Positions 36,991-46,419 of a DNA stretch of 64,000 nucleotides are shown in pieces (within the stretch, counting starts at the first letter, position 1; each line of letters starts with the position of its first letter). Source of the stretch: Roseicyclus marinus. Lineage in GTDB: Bacteria; Pseudomonadota; Alphaproteobacteria; Rhodobacterales; Rhodobacteraceae. The stretch spans positions 1-64,000 of the forward strand of contig NZ_JASJOF010000007.1 in NCBI RefSeq assembly GCF_030163795.1. The letters are read 5' to 3'. The notes beneath the pieces are model-generated. The model was not told the DNA's origin, did not search any database, and saw nothing but the letters and a program-made list of their open reading frames with translations. The position numbers and the translations under genes are program-made.

Positions 36991-39009
36991 ATGACCAACC
37001 CGCTGCTCGAGACTTGGGATACGCCCTTTGGCCTGCCGCCGTTCGACCGCATCGCGGATGCGGATTTCGCGCCTGCGATGGAGGCGGCGCTGGAGGAAGG
37101 GCGCGCGGCGATCCGGGCCATCGCGGACAACCCCGAGCCTGCCAGTTTCGCCAATACGATCGCGGCGCTGGAATTGGCCGATGCGACGCTCGACCGGGTT
37201 GCGGGGGTTTTCTACAACCTCGCCGGATCGGATTCGAATGCCGCGCGCGAGGCCTTGCAGCGGGAGTTTGCGCCCAAGCTGTCGGCCTATGCCTCCGAGA
37301 TCACCAACAATGCGGCGCTGTTCGCCCGGATCGACGATCTGTGGCAGCGACGCGAGGCGCTGGACCTGACAGAGGAGGAAATGCGGGTACTTTACCTGAC
37401 GCATCGGTCCTTCACCCGGTCGGGCGCGGCGCTGGAGGGGGAGGCGCGGGCGCGGCTGACGGAGGTGAAGGCGCGGCTTGCGGTGCTGGGTACGGAGTTC
37501 ACCCAGAACCTTCTGGCCGATGAGCGCGATTGGTTCATGCCCCTGTCGGAGGCCGATCTGGGGGGTTTGCCGAAATTCGTCACCGATGCCGCCCGCGCGG
37601 CGGGGCGTGAAAAGGGGCAGGATGGACCCGTCGTGACATTGTCACGCTCGTTGATCGTGCCGTTCCTGCAATTCAGCCCGCGCCGCGATCTGCGAGAGCG
37701 GGCCTATCGCGCCTGGACCGCGCGGGGGATGAACGGGGGCGCGACGGACAACCGGGCGATTGCCGCCGAGATCCTGGCCCTGCGGGAGGAGCGGGCGCGG
37801 CTTTTGGGTTATCAGAGTTTCGCGGCCTACAAGCTGGAAACCGAGATGGCGGGCAACCCGCAGGCGGTGCGGGATCTGCTCATGCGCGTCTGGGAACCGG
37901 CCCGCGCGCAGGCCATAGCCGATGCCGAACGGCTGGAGGCGATGCTGCATGCCGATGGGATCAACGGCGCGCTGGAGCCGTGGGATTGGCGCTATTATTC
38001 CGAGAAACGCCGCGCGGCCGAACATGACCTGAACGAGACGGAGCTGAAGCCCTATTTCCAGCTCGAGGCGATGATCGAGGCGGCGTTCGACTGCGCCAGA
38101 AGGCTTTTCGGGCTGGAGTTCCGACCGCTCGAGGTGGCGCTTTACCATGCGGATGCGCGGGCCTGGGAGGTGACGCGCGGGGGCGCGCATCTCGCCACCT
38201 TCATCGGGGATTATTTCGCGCGCGGCTCCAAACGCTCGGGCGCCTGGTGTTCGGCGATGCGCAGCCAGAAGAAGCTTGGCGGCGATGTGCGGCCCATCGT
38301 GGTCAATGTCTGCAATTTCGCCAAGGGCGATCCGGCGCTTTTGTCCTATGACGATGCGCGCACGCTGTTCCATGAATTCGGCCATGCGCTGCACCAGATG
38401 CTGTCCGATGTGACCCATGGCTCGATCAGCGGCACGAGTGTCGCGCGTGATTTCGTGGAATTGCCGAGCCAGCTTTACGAACATTGGCTGGAAGTGCCCG
38501 AGGTGCTGGATCGCCACGCGCGCCACGCGGAAACCGGTGCGCCGATGCCGCCCGCCTTGCGCGACAGGCTTCTGGCGGCGCGGACCTATGACATGGGGTT
38601 CCAGACGGTGGAATATGTCGCCTCGGCCCTTGTCGATCTGGATTTCCACGATGGTGCGGCCCCCGCCGATCCGATGGCGGCTCAGGCGGAAACGCTGGCG
38701 CGCCTGGGCATGCCGCGCGCCATCGGGATGCGGCACGCGACGCCGCATTTCGCCCATGTCTTCGCAGGCGACGGCTATTCCAGCGGCTATTACAGCTACA
38801 TGTGGTCCGAGGTGATGGATGCCGATGCTTTCGACGCCTTCGAAGAGGCGGGCGGGCCTTTCGATGCCGAAACGGCGGCGCGGCTGGAGCGTTTCATCCT
38901 GTCGGCGGGCGGCAGCCGCGAGGCCGACGCGCTCTACACCGCCTTCCGGGGAAGGATGCCGGGGGTCGAGGCGCTGTTGAAGGGGCGCGGCCTCGACAAA
39001 GCCGCCTGA
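36991..39009 (+). CDS. M3-family zinc oligopeptidase (Dcp/oligopeptidase A type)
   Basis: A 672-residue cytoplasmic metallopeptidase. The zinc-binding motif HEFGHALHQML with a downstream Glu (around residue 460) is intact, in the context LLSYDDARTLFHEFGH. N-terminal helical TNPLLETWDTPFGLPPFDRIADADFAPAMEAALEEG is like Dcp and PrlC (key parts only). Peptidyl-dipeptidase Dcp is the closest fit by length and start, though oligopeptidase A cannot be excluded. AAGGAG precedes the ATG at 36991. It is a monocistronic gene between moeB and a repeat plus convergent thrS. Confidence 0.94.
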   Translation: MTNPLLETWDTPFGLPPFDRIADADFAPAMEAALEEGRAAIRAIADNPEPASFANTIAALELADATLDRVAGVFYNLAGSDSNAAREALQREFAPKLSAYASEITNNAALFARIDDLWQRREALDLTEEEMRVLYLTHRSFTRSGAALEGEARARLTEVKARLAVLGTEFTQNLLADERDWFMPLSEADLGGLPKFVTDAARAAGREKGQDGPVVTLSRSLIVPFLQFSPRRDLRERAYRAWTARGMNGGATDNRAIAAEILALREERARLLGYQSFAAYKLETEMAGNPQAVRDLLMRVWEPARAQAIADAERLEAMLHADGINGALEPWDWRYYSEKRRAAEHDLNETELKPYFQLEAMIEAAFDCARRLFGLEFRPLEVALYHADARAWEVTRGGAHLATFIGDYFARGSKRSGAWCSAMRSQKKLGGDVRPIVVNVCNFAKGDPALLSYDDARTLFHEFGHALHQMLSDVTHGSISGTSVARDFVELPSQLYEHWLEVPEVLDRHARHAETGAPMPPALRDRLLAARTYDMGFQTVEYVASALVDLDFHDGAAPADPMAAQAETLARLGMPRAIGMRHATPHFAHVFAGDGYSSGYYSYMWSEVMDADAFDAFEEAGGPFDAETAARLERFILSAGGSREADALYTAFRGRMPGVEALLKGRGLDKAA

Positions 39010-39050
39010 GCCTGTGCGTGGGGCGGGCCTCACCGGCCCTGCCCCTTCTC

Positions 39051-39113
39051 TGTTTTGAAAATATCCCGGGGGAGACGCGGCCCGGAACGGGCCGTGGCGG
39101 GGGCAGAGCCCCC
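39051..39113 (-). repeat. Two-hairpin dispersed repeat (copy 1), downstream of thrS
   Basis: On the minus strand: GGGGGC-TCT-GCCCCC (39113-39099), then GGCCCG-TTC-CGGGCC (39093-39079), then TCCCCCGGGATATTTT. It lies 10 bases after the thrS stop in sense orientation. It matches copies at 57410-57463 and 62677-62733 in architecture, while its second stem has a different sequence. Confidence 0.75.
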
Positions 39114-39123
39114 CGCCCCCCTT

Positions 39124-41079
39124 TCAGCTTGCGGGCCGCAGATCGGGCGGCACGGCCTCGGCCGCCAGTTCCGCCACCACATCGGCCAGGGGCAGGACGC
39201 GGGTCTGCGCCTCGCCCAGCCGGCGGAGCGTGACGGTGCCCTCCTCCACCTCTTTTCGGCCGATGGCGAGGATCACGGGGACCTTGCCCACGGAATGCTC
39301 GCGGATCTTGTAGTTGATCTTTTCGTTGCGGATATCGGCCTCGGCCCGGACGCCTGCTTCCTGCAATTGGGCCACGGCTTGGCGCACGAAATCATCCCCT
39401 TCGGAGACGATGGAGGCGACGACGACCTGACGCGGGGCCAGCCAGAAGGGCAGTTTCCCGGCATGTTCCTCGATCAAGATGCCGATGAAGCGTTCGAAGG
39501 ATCCAAGGCAGGCGCGGTGCAGCATGACGGGGCGGTGTTTCTCGCCATCGGGGCCGATGTAATTGGCGTCCAGCCGCTCGGGCAGGACGAAATCGACCTG
39601 ATGGGTGCCGCATTGCCATTTGCGCCCGATGGCGTCGGTGAGGGTGAATTCCAGTTTCGGGCCGTAGAAGGCGCCTTCGCCGGGGTTCACCTTCGGTTCG
39701 ATGCCGGCCGCGCGGGTGGCTGACAGAAGGGCCGCTTCGGCCTTGTCCCAGACCTCGTCGCTGCCTGCGCGCTGTTCGGGGCGGGTGGAGAACAGGACCT
39801 CGAAATCCGGGAAGCCCAGATCGCGGTAGATGTTCGAGAGGAAGGTGATGAAGCGGGCGGTTTCCGCCTCGATCTGGTCCTCGGTGCAGAAGATATGCGC
39901 GTCGTCTTGCGTGAATCCGCGCACGCGCATGATCCCGTGCAGCGCGCCCGAGGGCTCGTAGCGGTTGCACGATCCGAATTCGGCCATGCGCAAGGGCAGG
40001 TCGCGGTAGGATTTGAGGCCCACGTTGAAGATCTGCACATGGCAGGGGCAGTTCATCGGCTTGAGGGCGTTCACGGCCTTTTCTCGGGCGTGATCCTCGT
40101 CCACCTCAACGAGGAACATGTTTTCCTGGTATTTTTCCCAGTGGCCGGAGGCTTCCCACAGCTTGCGGTCGACGACCTGGGGCGTGTTCACCTCGACATA
40201 GCCGCCGCGCTTTTGCTGGCGGCGCATGTAATCTTGCAGGGTGGTGTAGACGGTCCAGCCGTTGGGGTGCCAGAAGACCTGCCCCCGGGCTTCTTCTTGC
40301 ATGTGGAAGAGGCCCATTTCGCGACCAAGGCGGCGATGGTCGCGTTTCTCGGCCTCTTCGAGGAAGGTGAGGTAGGCTTTCAGCTGGTCGCGGTTCTGGA
40401 AGGCCGCGCCGTAGATGCGTTGCAGCATCGGGCGATTGCTGTCGCCGCGCCAATAGGCGCCCGCGACGCTCATCAGTTTGAAAGCATCGGCGGGGAGTTG
40501 GCCGGTGTGTTGCAGGTGCGGGCCGCGGCACACGTCTTGCCAGCCGCCGTGCCAGTACATGCGGATCGGTTGATCCTCGGGGATCATGCCGACGAGCTCG
40601 ACCTTGTAGGGTTCGCCGGAGGCCTCGTAATGGGCGATGGCGCGGGCGCGGTCCCAGAGCTCGGTCCGGACCGGATCGCGCAGGTTGATGATCTCGCGCA
40701 TCTTGGCTTCGATCCGGCCGAGGTCTTCGGGGGTGAAGGGTTCGGTCCGGTCGAAATCGTAATACCAGCCGTTCTCGATGACGGGGCCGATGGTGACCTT
40801 CACGTCGGGCCAGATTTCCTGCACGGCGCGGGCCATGACATGGGCGAGGTCGTGGCGGATCAGTTCGAGGGCCTGCGCCTCGTCCTTCATCGTGTGCAGC
40901 GCGATGGTGGCGTCGCCCGTGATCGGCCATTGCAGGTCGAAATGCGCGCCGTTCACGGTTGCGGAAATCGCGGCTTTTTCCAGCGATTTGGAGATGGAGG
41001 CCGCGACCTCGGCAGGCGTGGTGCCGGCGGGGAATTCGCGCGCATTGCCATCGGGGAAGGTAAGGGTGATCTGGGCCAT
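39124..41079 (-). CDS. thrS: Threonine-tRNA ligase
   Basis: Class II synthetase charging tRNA-Thr, 651 residues. N-terminal TGS domain ([30 protein letters not shown]), editing domain with [17 protein letters not shown] (the zinc HxxxH, about 75-91) and the catalytic core with motif 2 [37 protein letters not shown] near 365-400; the zinc residues Cys, His, His are in [16 protein letters not shown] and the [13 protein letters not shown] motif 3. Anticodon-binding domain at the C-terminus. Expected length for the family (about 640). The only minus-strand gene in this part; the spacer before it (41080-41267) holds nothing clear. Confidence 0.98.
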   Translation of the reverse strand: MAQITLTFPDGNAREFPAGTTPAEVAASISKSLEKAAISATVNGAHFDLQWPITGDATIALHTMKDEAQALELIRHDLAHVMARAVQEIWPDVKVTIGPVIENGWYYDFDRTEPFTPEDLGRIEAKMREIINLRDPVRTELWDRARAIAHYEASGEPYKVELVGMIPEDQPIRMYWHGGWQDVCRGPHLQHTGQLPADAFKLMSVAGAYWRGDSNRPMLQRIYGAAFQNRDQLKAYLTFLEEAEKRDHRRLGREMGLFHMQEEARGQVFWHPNGWTVYTTLQDYMRRQQKRGGYVEVNTPQVVDRKLWEASGHWEKYQENMFLVEVDEDHAREKAVNALKPMNCPCHVQIFNVGLKSYRDLPLRMAEFGSCNRYEPSGALHGIMRVRGFTQDDAHIFCTEDQIEAETARFITFLSNIYRDLGFPDFEVLFSTRPEQRAGSDEVWDKAEAALLSATRAAGIEPKVNPGEGAFYGPKLEFTLTDAIGRKWQCGTHQVDFVLPERLDANYIGPDGEKHRPVMLHRACLGSFERFIGILIEEHAGKLPFWLAPRQVVVASIVSEGDDFVRQAVAQLQEAGVRAEADIRNEKINYKIREHSVGKVPVILAIGRKEVEEGTVTLRRLGEAQTRVLPLADVVAELAAEAVPPDLRPAS

Positions 41080-41267
41080 CTATCGGCCTCCTCGTCGGTT
41101 TGGCGCCCACGGAACGCCCGGTTGCGGGTATGTCGTGGGCGCTATGTGGCCGGGGCGCGGGGCGAAGTCAACGGCGGGCAAGAGACCGCGCATGGGGACG
41201 CGCGGGGATTGCCGCGCGCTGTCTGCTGTCGCAGGGTCGCGCAAAGGCAAGGACAGGAGGCACGATC

Positions 41268-42017
41268 ATGGCGACGCCCGAATTTCTGGAGACCGCCGCG
41301 GGGCGCAAGATCGCGTGGCACCGCTTTTCGGGCCGCGAGCCGGGGGTGGTGTTTCTGGGCGGCTTGCGGTCCGACATGACGGGCACCAAGGCCGTGCATC
41401 TGGAGGATTGGGCGCGGCGCACGGGGCGCGCGTTTTTGCGGTTCGATTATTCGGGGCATGGGCAGAGCAGCGGGGAATTCACCCAAGGCTGCATCGGCGA
41501 TTGGGCCGAGGATGCGATGGCCGCGATCACCGCATTGACCGAGGGGCCGCAGGTGCTGGTGGGCTCGTCCATGGGCGGCTGGATCAGCCTTTTGATGGCG
41601 AAACGGATGCCGGAGAAGGTGGCGGGGCTTGTGACCATCGCGGCCGCGCCGGATTTCACCGAAGACGGGATGTGGGCCGAATGGTCCGAGGACCAGCGCC
41701 GCGCCTGCATGGAGGAGGGGCAGGTGGCGCTGCCGTCCGACTATGGCGAGCCGATGATCATCACGCGGCGCATGATCGAGGATGGGCGCAACCAACTGGT
41801 GTTGCGCGCGCCGCTGGCGCTGCCGATCCCGATCCGGATGTTGCAGGGGACAGCCGATGCCGATGTGCCGATGGCGGTCGCCTTGCGCCTGCTGGATCAT
41901 CTGGAGGGGGAGGATATCCGGCTGGAGCTACTCAAGGGGGCCGATCACCGGTTTTCCGACGCGGGTTGTCTGGATACCATCACCCGCGCGGTGGAGGAGG
42001 TTCTGACGCGTGTCTAG
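41268..42017 (+). CDS. Alpha/beta hydrolase (ABHD10-like)
   Basis: A 249-residue serine hydrolase. GVVFLGGLRSDMTGTKAVHLEDWARRTG contains the oxyanion-hole strand; RFDYSGHGQSSGEFTQGCIGDWAEDA resembles the mitochondrial ABHD10 thioesterase family; the nucleophile elbow GSSMGGWISLL has Ser106, and Asp (GTADADVP) and His (KGADHRFSDAG) follow at the usual places. The ABHD10 relation suggests a thioesterase or acyl-protein esterase activity but the substrate is unknown. AGGAGG precedes the ATG at 41268. It overlaps the next hydrolase by 8 bases. Confidence 0.9.
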   Translation: MATPEFLETAAGRKIAWHRFSGREPGVVFLGGLRSDMTGTKAVHLEDWARRTGRAFLRFDYSGHGQSSGEFTQGCIGDWAEDAMAAITALTEGPQVLVGSSMGGWISLLMAKRMPEKVAGLVTIAAAPDFTEDGMWAEWSEDQRRACMEEGQVALPSDYGEPMIITRRMIEDGRNQLVLRAPLALPIPIRMLQGTADADVPMAVALRLLDHLEGEDIRLELLKGADHRFSDAGCLDTITRAVEEVLTRV

Positions 42018-42987
42018 GAAGGCGCCGGGCTTTGCATGGGCTTTCGGGGTAGCCTTGGTGCTGGCCCTTGGCTTTGCCGTGCTGCCGCGCGAACGGGTCG
42101 AGGTCGGCGCGCTGCCCGATTTCGAGGATGCGGCGGCGTTTTTGGCGGCGCGCGAAGGGGCATACGACGATATCCGTCCGGGCGAGGCGGCGCGGATCGT
42201 CTGGGCGGGCGAAGAGGGGGCGGTGACGCCCTTGTCCATCGTCTACCTGCACGGGTTTTCCGCCGGGACCGAGGAAATCCGCCCCGTGCCCGATCGGGTG
42301 GCCGAGGCGCTGGGCGCGAACCTCATCTATGCGCGGTTGGCTGGCCATGGGCGCAGCGGGGCGGCGATGGCCGAAGCGCGGGCGGGCGATTGGGTGCAGG
42401 ATACCGCGCTGTTTCTGGAGATCGGGCGCAGGCTGGGCGAGCGGGTTCTGGTGATCGGCACCTCGACCGGGGGTACGCTTGCCGCATGGGCGATGAGCGA
42501 TCCGGCGATGGCTTTGGATGTGGCGGGCGTCGTGCTGGTCTCTCCGAATTTCGCGGTGGCGAACCGGGCGGGTTTCTTGCTGGAACAGCCCTTGGCGCGC
42601 CACTGGATCCCGCTGGTGGCGGGGGCTGAGCGGCGGTTCGAGCCGCTGAACGCGGGTCAGGCGGCGCATTGGACGACGCAGTATCCGACGGTCGCAACGG
42701 TCAGCCTTGGGACGCTGTTGCGGGAATTGAGAGCGCGCGATCTGGGGGCTGCGGTCCAGCCGGTGTTGGTGTTGTTTGCGGACAGCGACAGGGTGGTGTC
42801 GGCCCCCGCCACGCGGGCGGCGATGGCGCGCTGGGGCGGGCCGGTGACGCTGGCCCCGGTAAGCCTGCCCGGTGATGGGGCCGATCCGTTCCACCATGTG
42901 ATCGCGGGCGATATCTTGAGCCCGGCGATGACGGACGAGGTGGTTCAGACGATTCTGGATTGGGCGGAGGTTGCGCTGGCGGATTGA
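42010..42987 (+). CDS. Alpha/beta hydrolase with N-terminal membrane anchor
   Basis: A 325-residue hydrolase with a hydrophobic N-terminal helix (FAWAFGVALVLALGFAVLP) suggesting an uncleaved anchor or signal peptide. The alpha/beta core shows IVYLHGFSAGTEEIRPVPDRVAEALGAN, LAGHGRSG, the nucleophile elbow GTSTGGTLAAWA (Ser in G-T-S-T-G), LFADSDRVVSA (Asp) and HHVIAGD near the C-terminus (His). Substrate unknown. The start GTG at 42010 overlaps the previous hydrolase, so the pair is co-translated. The 88 bases after the stop hold no convincing element. Confidence 0.85.
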   Translation: MSRKAPGFAWAFGVALVLALGFAVLPRERVEVGALPDFEDAAAFLAAREGAYDDIRPGEAARIVWAGEEGAVTPLSIVYLHGFSAGTEEIRPVPDRVAEALGANLIYARLAGHGRSGAAMAEARAGDWVQDTALFLEIGRRLGERVLVIGTSTGGTLAAWAMSDPAMALDVAGVVLVSPNFAVANRAGFLLEQPLARHWIPLVAGAERRFEPLNAGQAAHWTTQYPTVATVSLGTLLRELRARDLGAAVQPVLVLFADSDRVVSAPATRAAMARWGGPVTLAPVSLPGDGADPFHHVIAGDILSPAMTDEVVQTILDWAEVALAD

Positions 42988-43075
42988 TCCGTCCGTGGCA
43001 TCTGGCGGTGGCGCGGTCCGCAGATGGGCCCGCGGGGATGGCCCGATCAGGCCGCCCCCGCAGAGGGTGGCACGG

Positions 43076-44338
43076 TCAGCCGACCGCGCGCACCGGGGTC
43101 TTGGGTGCGTCGCAATTGGCGTCGATGAATTCGAGCACCAGCGGGCGGATCCGGTTGCGCCAGCTTTTTCCGGCGAAGATGCCGTAATGTCCGGCGTCGG
43201 GTTCGAGGTAATTCGCCTTTTTGTGGTCGGGTAGGCCGGTGCAGAGATCGAGCGCCGCGACGCATTGGCCGGGGGCGGAAATGTCATCCTTTCCGCCTTC
43301 GACGGTCTTGACCGCGACGGTGGTGATCTTGCCGATATCGACCTGCTTGCCGTTCACGGTGAAGCGGTTCTGGGCGATTTCCAGACCCTTGAAGATGCGT
43401 TCGACGGTGGAGAGGTAGAATTCCGCCGTCATGTCCATCACGGCGAGATATTCGTCATAGAACTTGTTGTGCTTGTCGTGGTCGCTGGCCGTGCCCTTGG
43501 CGACCCGCACGATCTGGTCGGAAAACGCCTTGGCGTGTTTTTCGGCGTTCATCGCCATGAAGGACGACAGCTGTTGCAGGCCCGGATAGACCAGACGCCC
43601 GGCGCCCGCGTATTTGAAGCCGACGCGCTGGATCACCATGCGTTCCAGTTGCCCCATCGTGACGCGGTTGCCGAAATCGGTGACATCGGTGGCCGCGGCA
43701 TCGGGGTTGATCGGCCCGCCGATGAGGGTGAGCGTGCGGGGCTGCGCGCTGGGATCTTCCTCGGCGAGATAGGCGGTGGCGGCAAGGGCCAGCGGCGCGG
43801 GCTGGCAGACGGCGATGACATGGGTGTCGGGGCCGAGCGCGCGCAGGAAATCGACGAGGTAGAGGGTATAATCCTCGATGTCGAACTTGCCGGCGCTGAC
43901 GGGAATGTCGCGCGCATTGTGCCAATCGGTGATGTGGACGTCACAATCGGGCAGCAAGCTGGTGACGGTCGAGCGCAGGAGCGTCGCGTAATGCCCGGAC
44001 ATGGGCGCAACCAGAAGAACCTTGCGGCCGGTCGGCGCGCGGCCGTTGACCTTGAACCGGATCAGGTCGCCGAAGGGGCGGGACACGACGGTTTCGACCG
44101 ACACGGTATGATCGCGCCCGTCTTCGGCGGGAATGGAATAGATGCCCCAGTCCGGTTTGACGGACATACGGGCAAAGCTGCGTTCCGTGACCTCGCCCCA
44201 AGCGGCGGTCAGGCGGATCATCGGATTGGCGACCAATCCCAGCTGGGGATAGGAACACATCGCGCGCGCGGTCGAACCCATCCATTGATTCGTTACGCGC
44301 AGGGATTCCATGAGGTCATAGGTGAGCATGTAGCGCAT
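43076..44338 (-). CDS. phaZ: Intracellular PHB depolymerase
   Basis: Intracellular polyhydroxybutyrate depolymerase (420 residues), mobilising stored PHA granules. The N-terminus RYMLTYDLMESLRVTNQWMGSTA and VAPMSGHYATLLRSTVTSLLPDCDVHITDWHNARDIPVSAG are those of the PhaZ1 family, and VIAVCQPAPLALAATAY near 174-190 carries Cys178 at the position of the catalytic nucleophile in Ralstonia PhaZ1. C-terminal His region LEPDAGHYGIFAGKSWR is also present. ATG at 44338 with AGGAGA upstream; a longer frame into phaC is antisense shadow. It is divergent from phaC, as in Rhodobacter. Confidence 0.96.
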   Translation of the reverse strand: MRYMLTYDLMESLRVTNQWMGSTARAMCSYPQLGLVANPMIRLTAAWGEVTERSFARMSVKPDWGIYSIPAEDGRDHTVSVETVVSRPFGDLIRFKVNGRAPTGRKVLLVAPMSGHYATLLRSTVTSLLPDCDVHITDWHNARDIPVSAGKFDIEDYTLYLVDFLRALGPDTHVIAVCQPAPLALAATAYLAEEDPSAQPRTLTLIGGPINPDAAATDVTDFGNRVTMGQLERMVIQRVGFKYAGAGRLVYPGLQQLSSFMAMNAEKHAKAFSDQIVRVAKGTASDHDKHNKFYDEYLAVMDMTAEFYLSTVERIFKGLEIAQNRFTVNGKQVDIGKITTVAVKTVEGGKDDISAPGQCVAALDLCTGLPDHKKANYLEPDAGHYGIFAGKSWRNRIRPLVLEFIDANCDAPKTPVRAVG

Positions 44339-44394
44339 CGGCGTCTCCTGCCTGAGAAACGGAGCTGGAGCACGGCCCCGGATCAAATCGTCGC

Positions 44395-44424
44395 TTTGCC
44401 CCCTCACCTCGGCATCGCTAGAGT
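44395..44424 (+). promoter_or_regulatory. Candidate phaC promoter
   Basis: TTTGCC (44395-44400) and TAGAGT (44419-44424), 18 bases apart, end 31 bases before the phaC start in the phaZ-phaC divergent spacer. Both boxes are moderate matches. No PhaR box was found in this spacer. Confidence 0.35.
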
Positions 44425-44455
44425 GTAGGTGAACCATTGGAAGGGTAAAATCAAG

Positions 44456-46261
44456 GTGGCACGCGACGATGCAGAGGAGCCTGTGGCGGGCGAGACCCTT
44501 GACCGGCTGAACCAGAACCTTCGGCGGATCGAGGAATTGTCGGCGCGGCTGGTGGCCGCGTTGAGCGCGCGCAAGCCCGGAGATGCGGGCCTGTCGGGGC
44601 CGGGTCACGATCTCTACCTCAAGACCGGGATGGCCATGTGGCAGGAGATGCTGACCAATCCCGCCAAGATGATGGAACAGCAGGTGCAATACTGGGGGCA
44701 GGCCATGTCCCATTTCGCCGAGATCCAGAAGGAGCTGGCGCAGGGGCACATGGTGATCCAGTCCGACGACGACCTGCCCGAGGACAAGCGGTTTTCCAAC
44801 CCGCTGTGGAAGACGCATCCCTATTTCAACCTGATCAAGCGCCAGTACCAGGTCACCGCGCAGGCGATGCAGAAGGCGGTTGACGAGTTGGAGGGATTGA
44901 GCCCGCGCGACAAGAAGCGGGTGGAATTCTTTGCGGGCCAGATCATCGACCTGTTCGCGCCGACCAATTACCTGGCCACGAACCCCGACGCGCTGGAAAA
45001 GGCGGTGGAGACCGAGGGCGAGAGCCTTGTGAAAGGGTTGGAGAACCTCGTCCATGATCTTGAGACGCGGCACGGGGAGATCTTGCCGACGCTGGCCGAC
45101 CCCAAGGCGTTCCATGTCGGAGACAACCTTGCCACGGCCAAGGGATCGGTGGTGTTCCGCAACCACATGATCGAATTGATCCAGTATGCGCCGACCACCG
45201 ACGAGGTGCATCAGACCCCACTGCTGATCTTTCCGCCGTGGATCAACAAGTACTACATCCTTGACCTGAAGCCGCAGAATTCGCTGATCCAGTGGATCGT
45301 CGATCAGGGCTACACGCTGTTCGTGGTCAGCTGGAAGAACCCCGATGCGAGCTATGCCGACACCGGGTTCGAGACCTATATCGAGGATGGCTACCTGACG
45401 GCCATCGACACGGTGTGCAAGATCACGGGCGAAAAACAGATCAACGCGGTCGGTTATTGCGTCGCGGGCACGACGCTGGCCCTGACGCTGGCGTTGAAGG
45501 CCAAGCGGGGGCAAGCCCGCGTCAAGTCGGCCACCTTTTTCACGACGCTGACGGATTTCACCGATCAGGGCGAGTTCACGCCCTTTCTGGACGATGATTT
45601 CGTCGATGCGATCGAACGGCAGGTAGACGAGGCGGGGTATCTGGACAGCTATTACATGTCCAAGACCTTTTCCTATTTGCGGGCCAAGGACCTGGTCTAT
45701 GGGCCGGCCGTGCGCAGCTACATGATGGGCGAGCCGCCGCCAGCCTTCGACCTGTTGTTCTGGAACGGCGACAGCACGAACCTGCCGGGCAAGATGACGG
45801 TGCAATACCTGCGCGGCCTGTGCCAAGGGAATGGCTTTGCCGGTGACGGTTTCGACATTCTGGGCGAGCGGTTGCATCTGTCTGACGTGACGCTGCCGGT
45901 CTGCGCCATCGCCTGCGAGACCGACCATATCGCCGCGTGGAAGGACAGTTTCCGCGGCATGGTGCAGATGGGATCGAAGGACAAGACCTTCATCTTGTCG
46001 GAATCGGGCCATATCGCGGGCATCGTGAACCCGCCCACCAAGAAGAAATACGGCCATTGGCGCGGCCCCGAGCCGATCGGAACGCCTGCAGCCTGGAAGG
46101 AGGCCGCGACCTATCACGAAGGGTCGTGGTGGCCGTTCTGGGACCAATGGCTGGCCGGGCGGTCGGGGGCGATGGTGCCGGCGCGTGTGCCCGGGTCCGA
46201 GGCTTATCCGCCGCTGTGCGATTCGCCCGGAACTTACGTAAGGGAAATCCTCGAAGGGTGA
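44456..46261 (+). CDS. phaC: Class I poly(3-hydroxyalkanoate) synthase
   Basis: Polymerises 3-hydroxyacyl-CoA into PHA on granules. The 601-residue protein has the PHA-synthase N-terminal domain (KTHPYFNLIKRQYQVTAQ, PTNYLATNP) and the alpha/beta-hydrolase catalytic part with lipase-like box GYCVAGTT (Cys335, the acyl-enzyme Cys), ETDHIAAWKDS (Asp) and SESGHIAGIVNPP (His), class I type. I take the GTG at 44456 as start: GGAAGGG lies 10 bases upstream and the length equals the 601 residues of Rhodobacter PhaC; a GTG at 44429 is the alternative. Separate from phaP by 158 bases. Confidence 0.96.
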   Translation: MARDDAEEPVAGETLDRLNQNLRRIEELSARLVAALSARKPGDAGLSGPGHDLYLKTGMAMWQEMLTNPAKMMEQQVQYWGQAMSHFAEIQKELAQGHMVIQSDDDLPEDKRFSNPLWKTHPYFNLIKRQYQVTAQAMQKAVDELEGLSPRDKKRVEFFAGQIIDLFAPTNYLATNPDALEKAVETEGESLVKGLENLVHDLETRHGEILPTLADPKAFHVGDNLATAKGSVVFRNHMIELIQYAPTTDEVHQTPLLIFPPWINKYYILDLKPQNSLIQWIVDQGYTLFVVSWKNPDASYADTGFETYIEDGYLTAIDTVCKITGEKQINAVGYCVAGTTLALTLALKAKRGQARVKSATFFTTLTDFTDQGEFTPFLDDDFVDAIERQVDEAGYLDSYYMSKTFSYLRAKDLVYGPAVRSYMMGEPPPAFDLLFWNGDSTNLPGKMTVQYLRGLCQGNGFAGDGFDILGERLHLSDVTLPVCAIACETDHIAAWKDSFRGMVQMGSKDKTFILSESGHIAGIVNPPTKKKYGHWRGPEPIGTPAAWKEAATYHEGSWWPFWDQWLAGRSGAMVPARVPGSEAYPPLCDSPGTYVREILEG

Positions 46262-46318
46262 GGGTTTCCCGACCGGCGGTCGCAAGCTTCTGATAAACGA
46301 GAATATCTTTCAGCCATG

Positions 46319-46329
46319 CTGCGCTGCAG
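46319..46329 (+). promoter_or_regulatory. PhaR box 1 upstream of phaP
   Basis: CTGCGCTGCAG, an exact CTGC-N3-GCAG match to the PhaR recognition motif described in Paracoccus, placed just before the phaP -35 box. With box 2 it forms a pair spaced 27 bp. Confidence 0.8.
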
Positions 46330-46337
46330 CAAAAGGC

Positions 46338-46366
46338 TTGACATGCTGCGCCGCAGCATTCATATT
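46338..46366 (+). promoter_or_regulatory. phaP sigma-70 promoter
   Basis: A perfect -35 TTGACA (46338-46343), a 17-base spacer and CATATT as -10 (46361-46366). The spacer is almost entirely occupied by PhaR box 2, so PhaR binding would directly block RNA polymerase. Confidence 0.75.
46343..46359 (+). promoter_or_regulatory. PhaR box 2 between the -35 and -10 of phaP
   Basis: ATGCTGCGCCGCAGCAT, a perfect 17-bp palindrome around one C, including CTGC-N3-GCAG. Its location inside the promoter spacer strongly suggests a repressor operator. Confidence 0.85.
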
Positions 46367-46419
46367 CCTCGCAGATGCAGAAACCCCCGTGCCGGGGGAG
46401 CAACACTGGAGAAGATGAC

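Noticed and set aside
42988-43075. GC-rich stretch between the second hydrolase and phaZ as terminator
   Set aside because: Several imperfect G/C repeats but no stem with a T-run on either strand.
44339-46285. Minus-strand frame continuing phaZ upstream through phaC to 46285 (1069 codons in all)
   Set aside because: PhaZ of normal length starts at 44338 with a good ribosome site; the extension is antisense to phaC.
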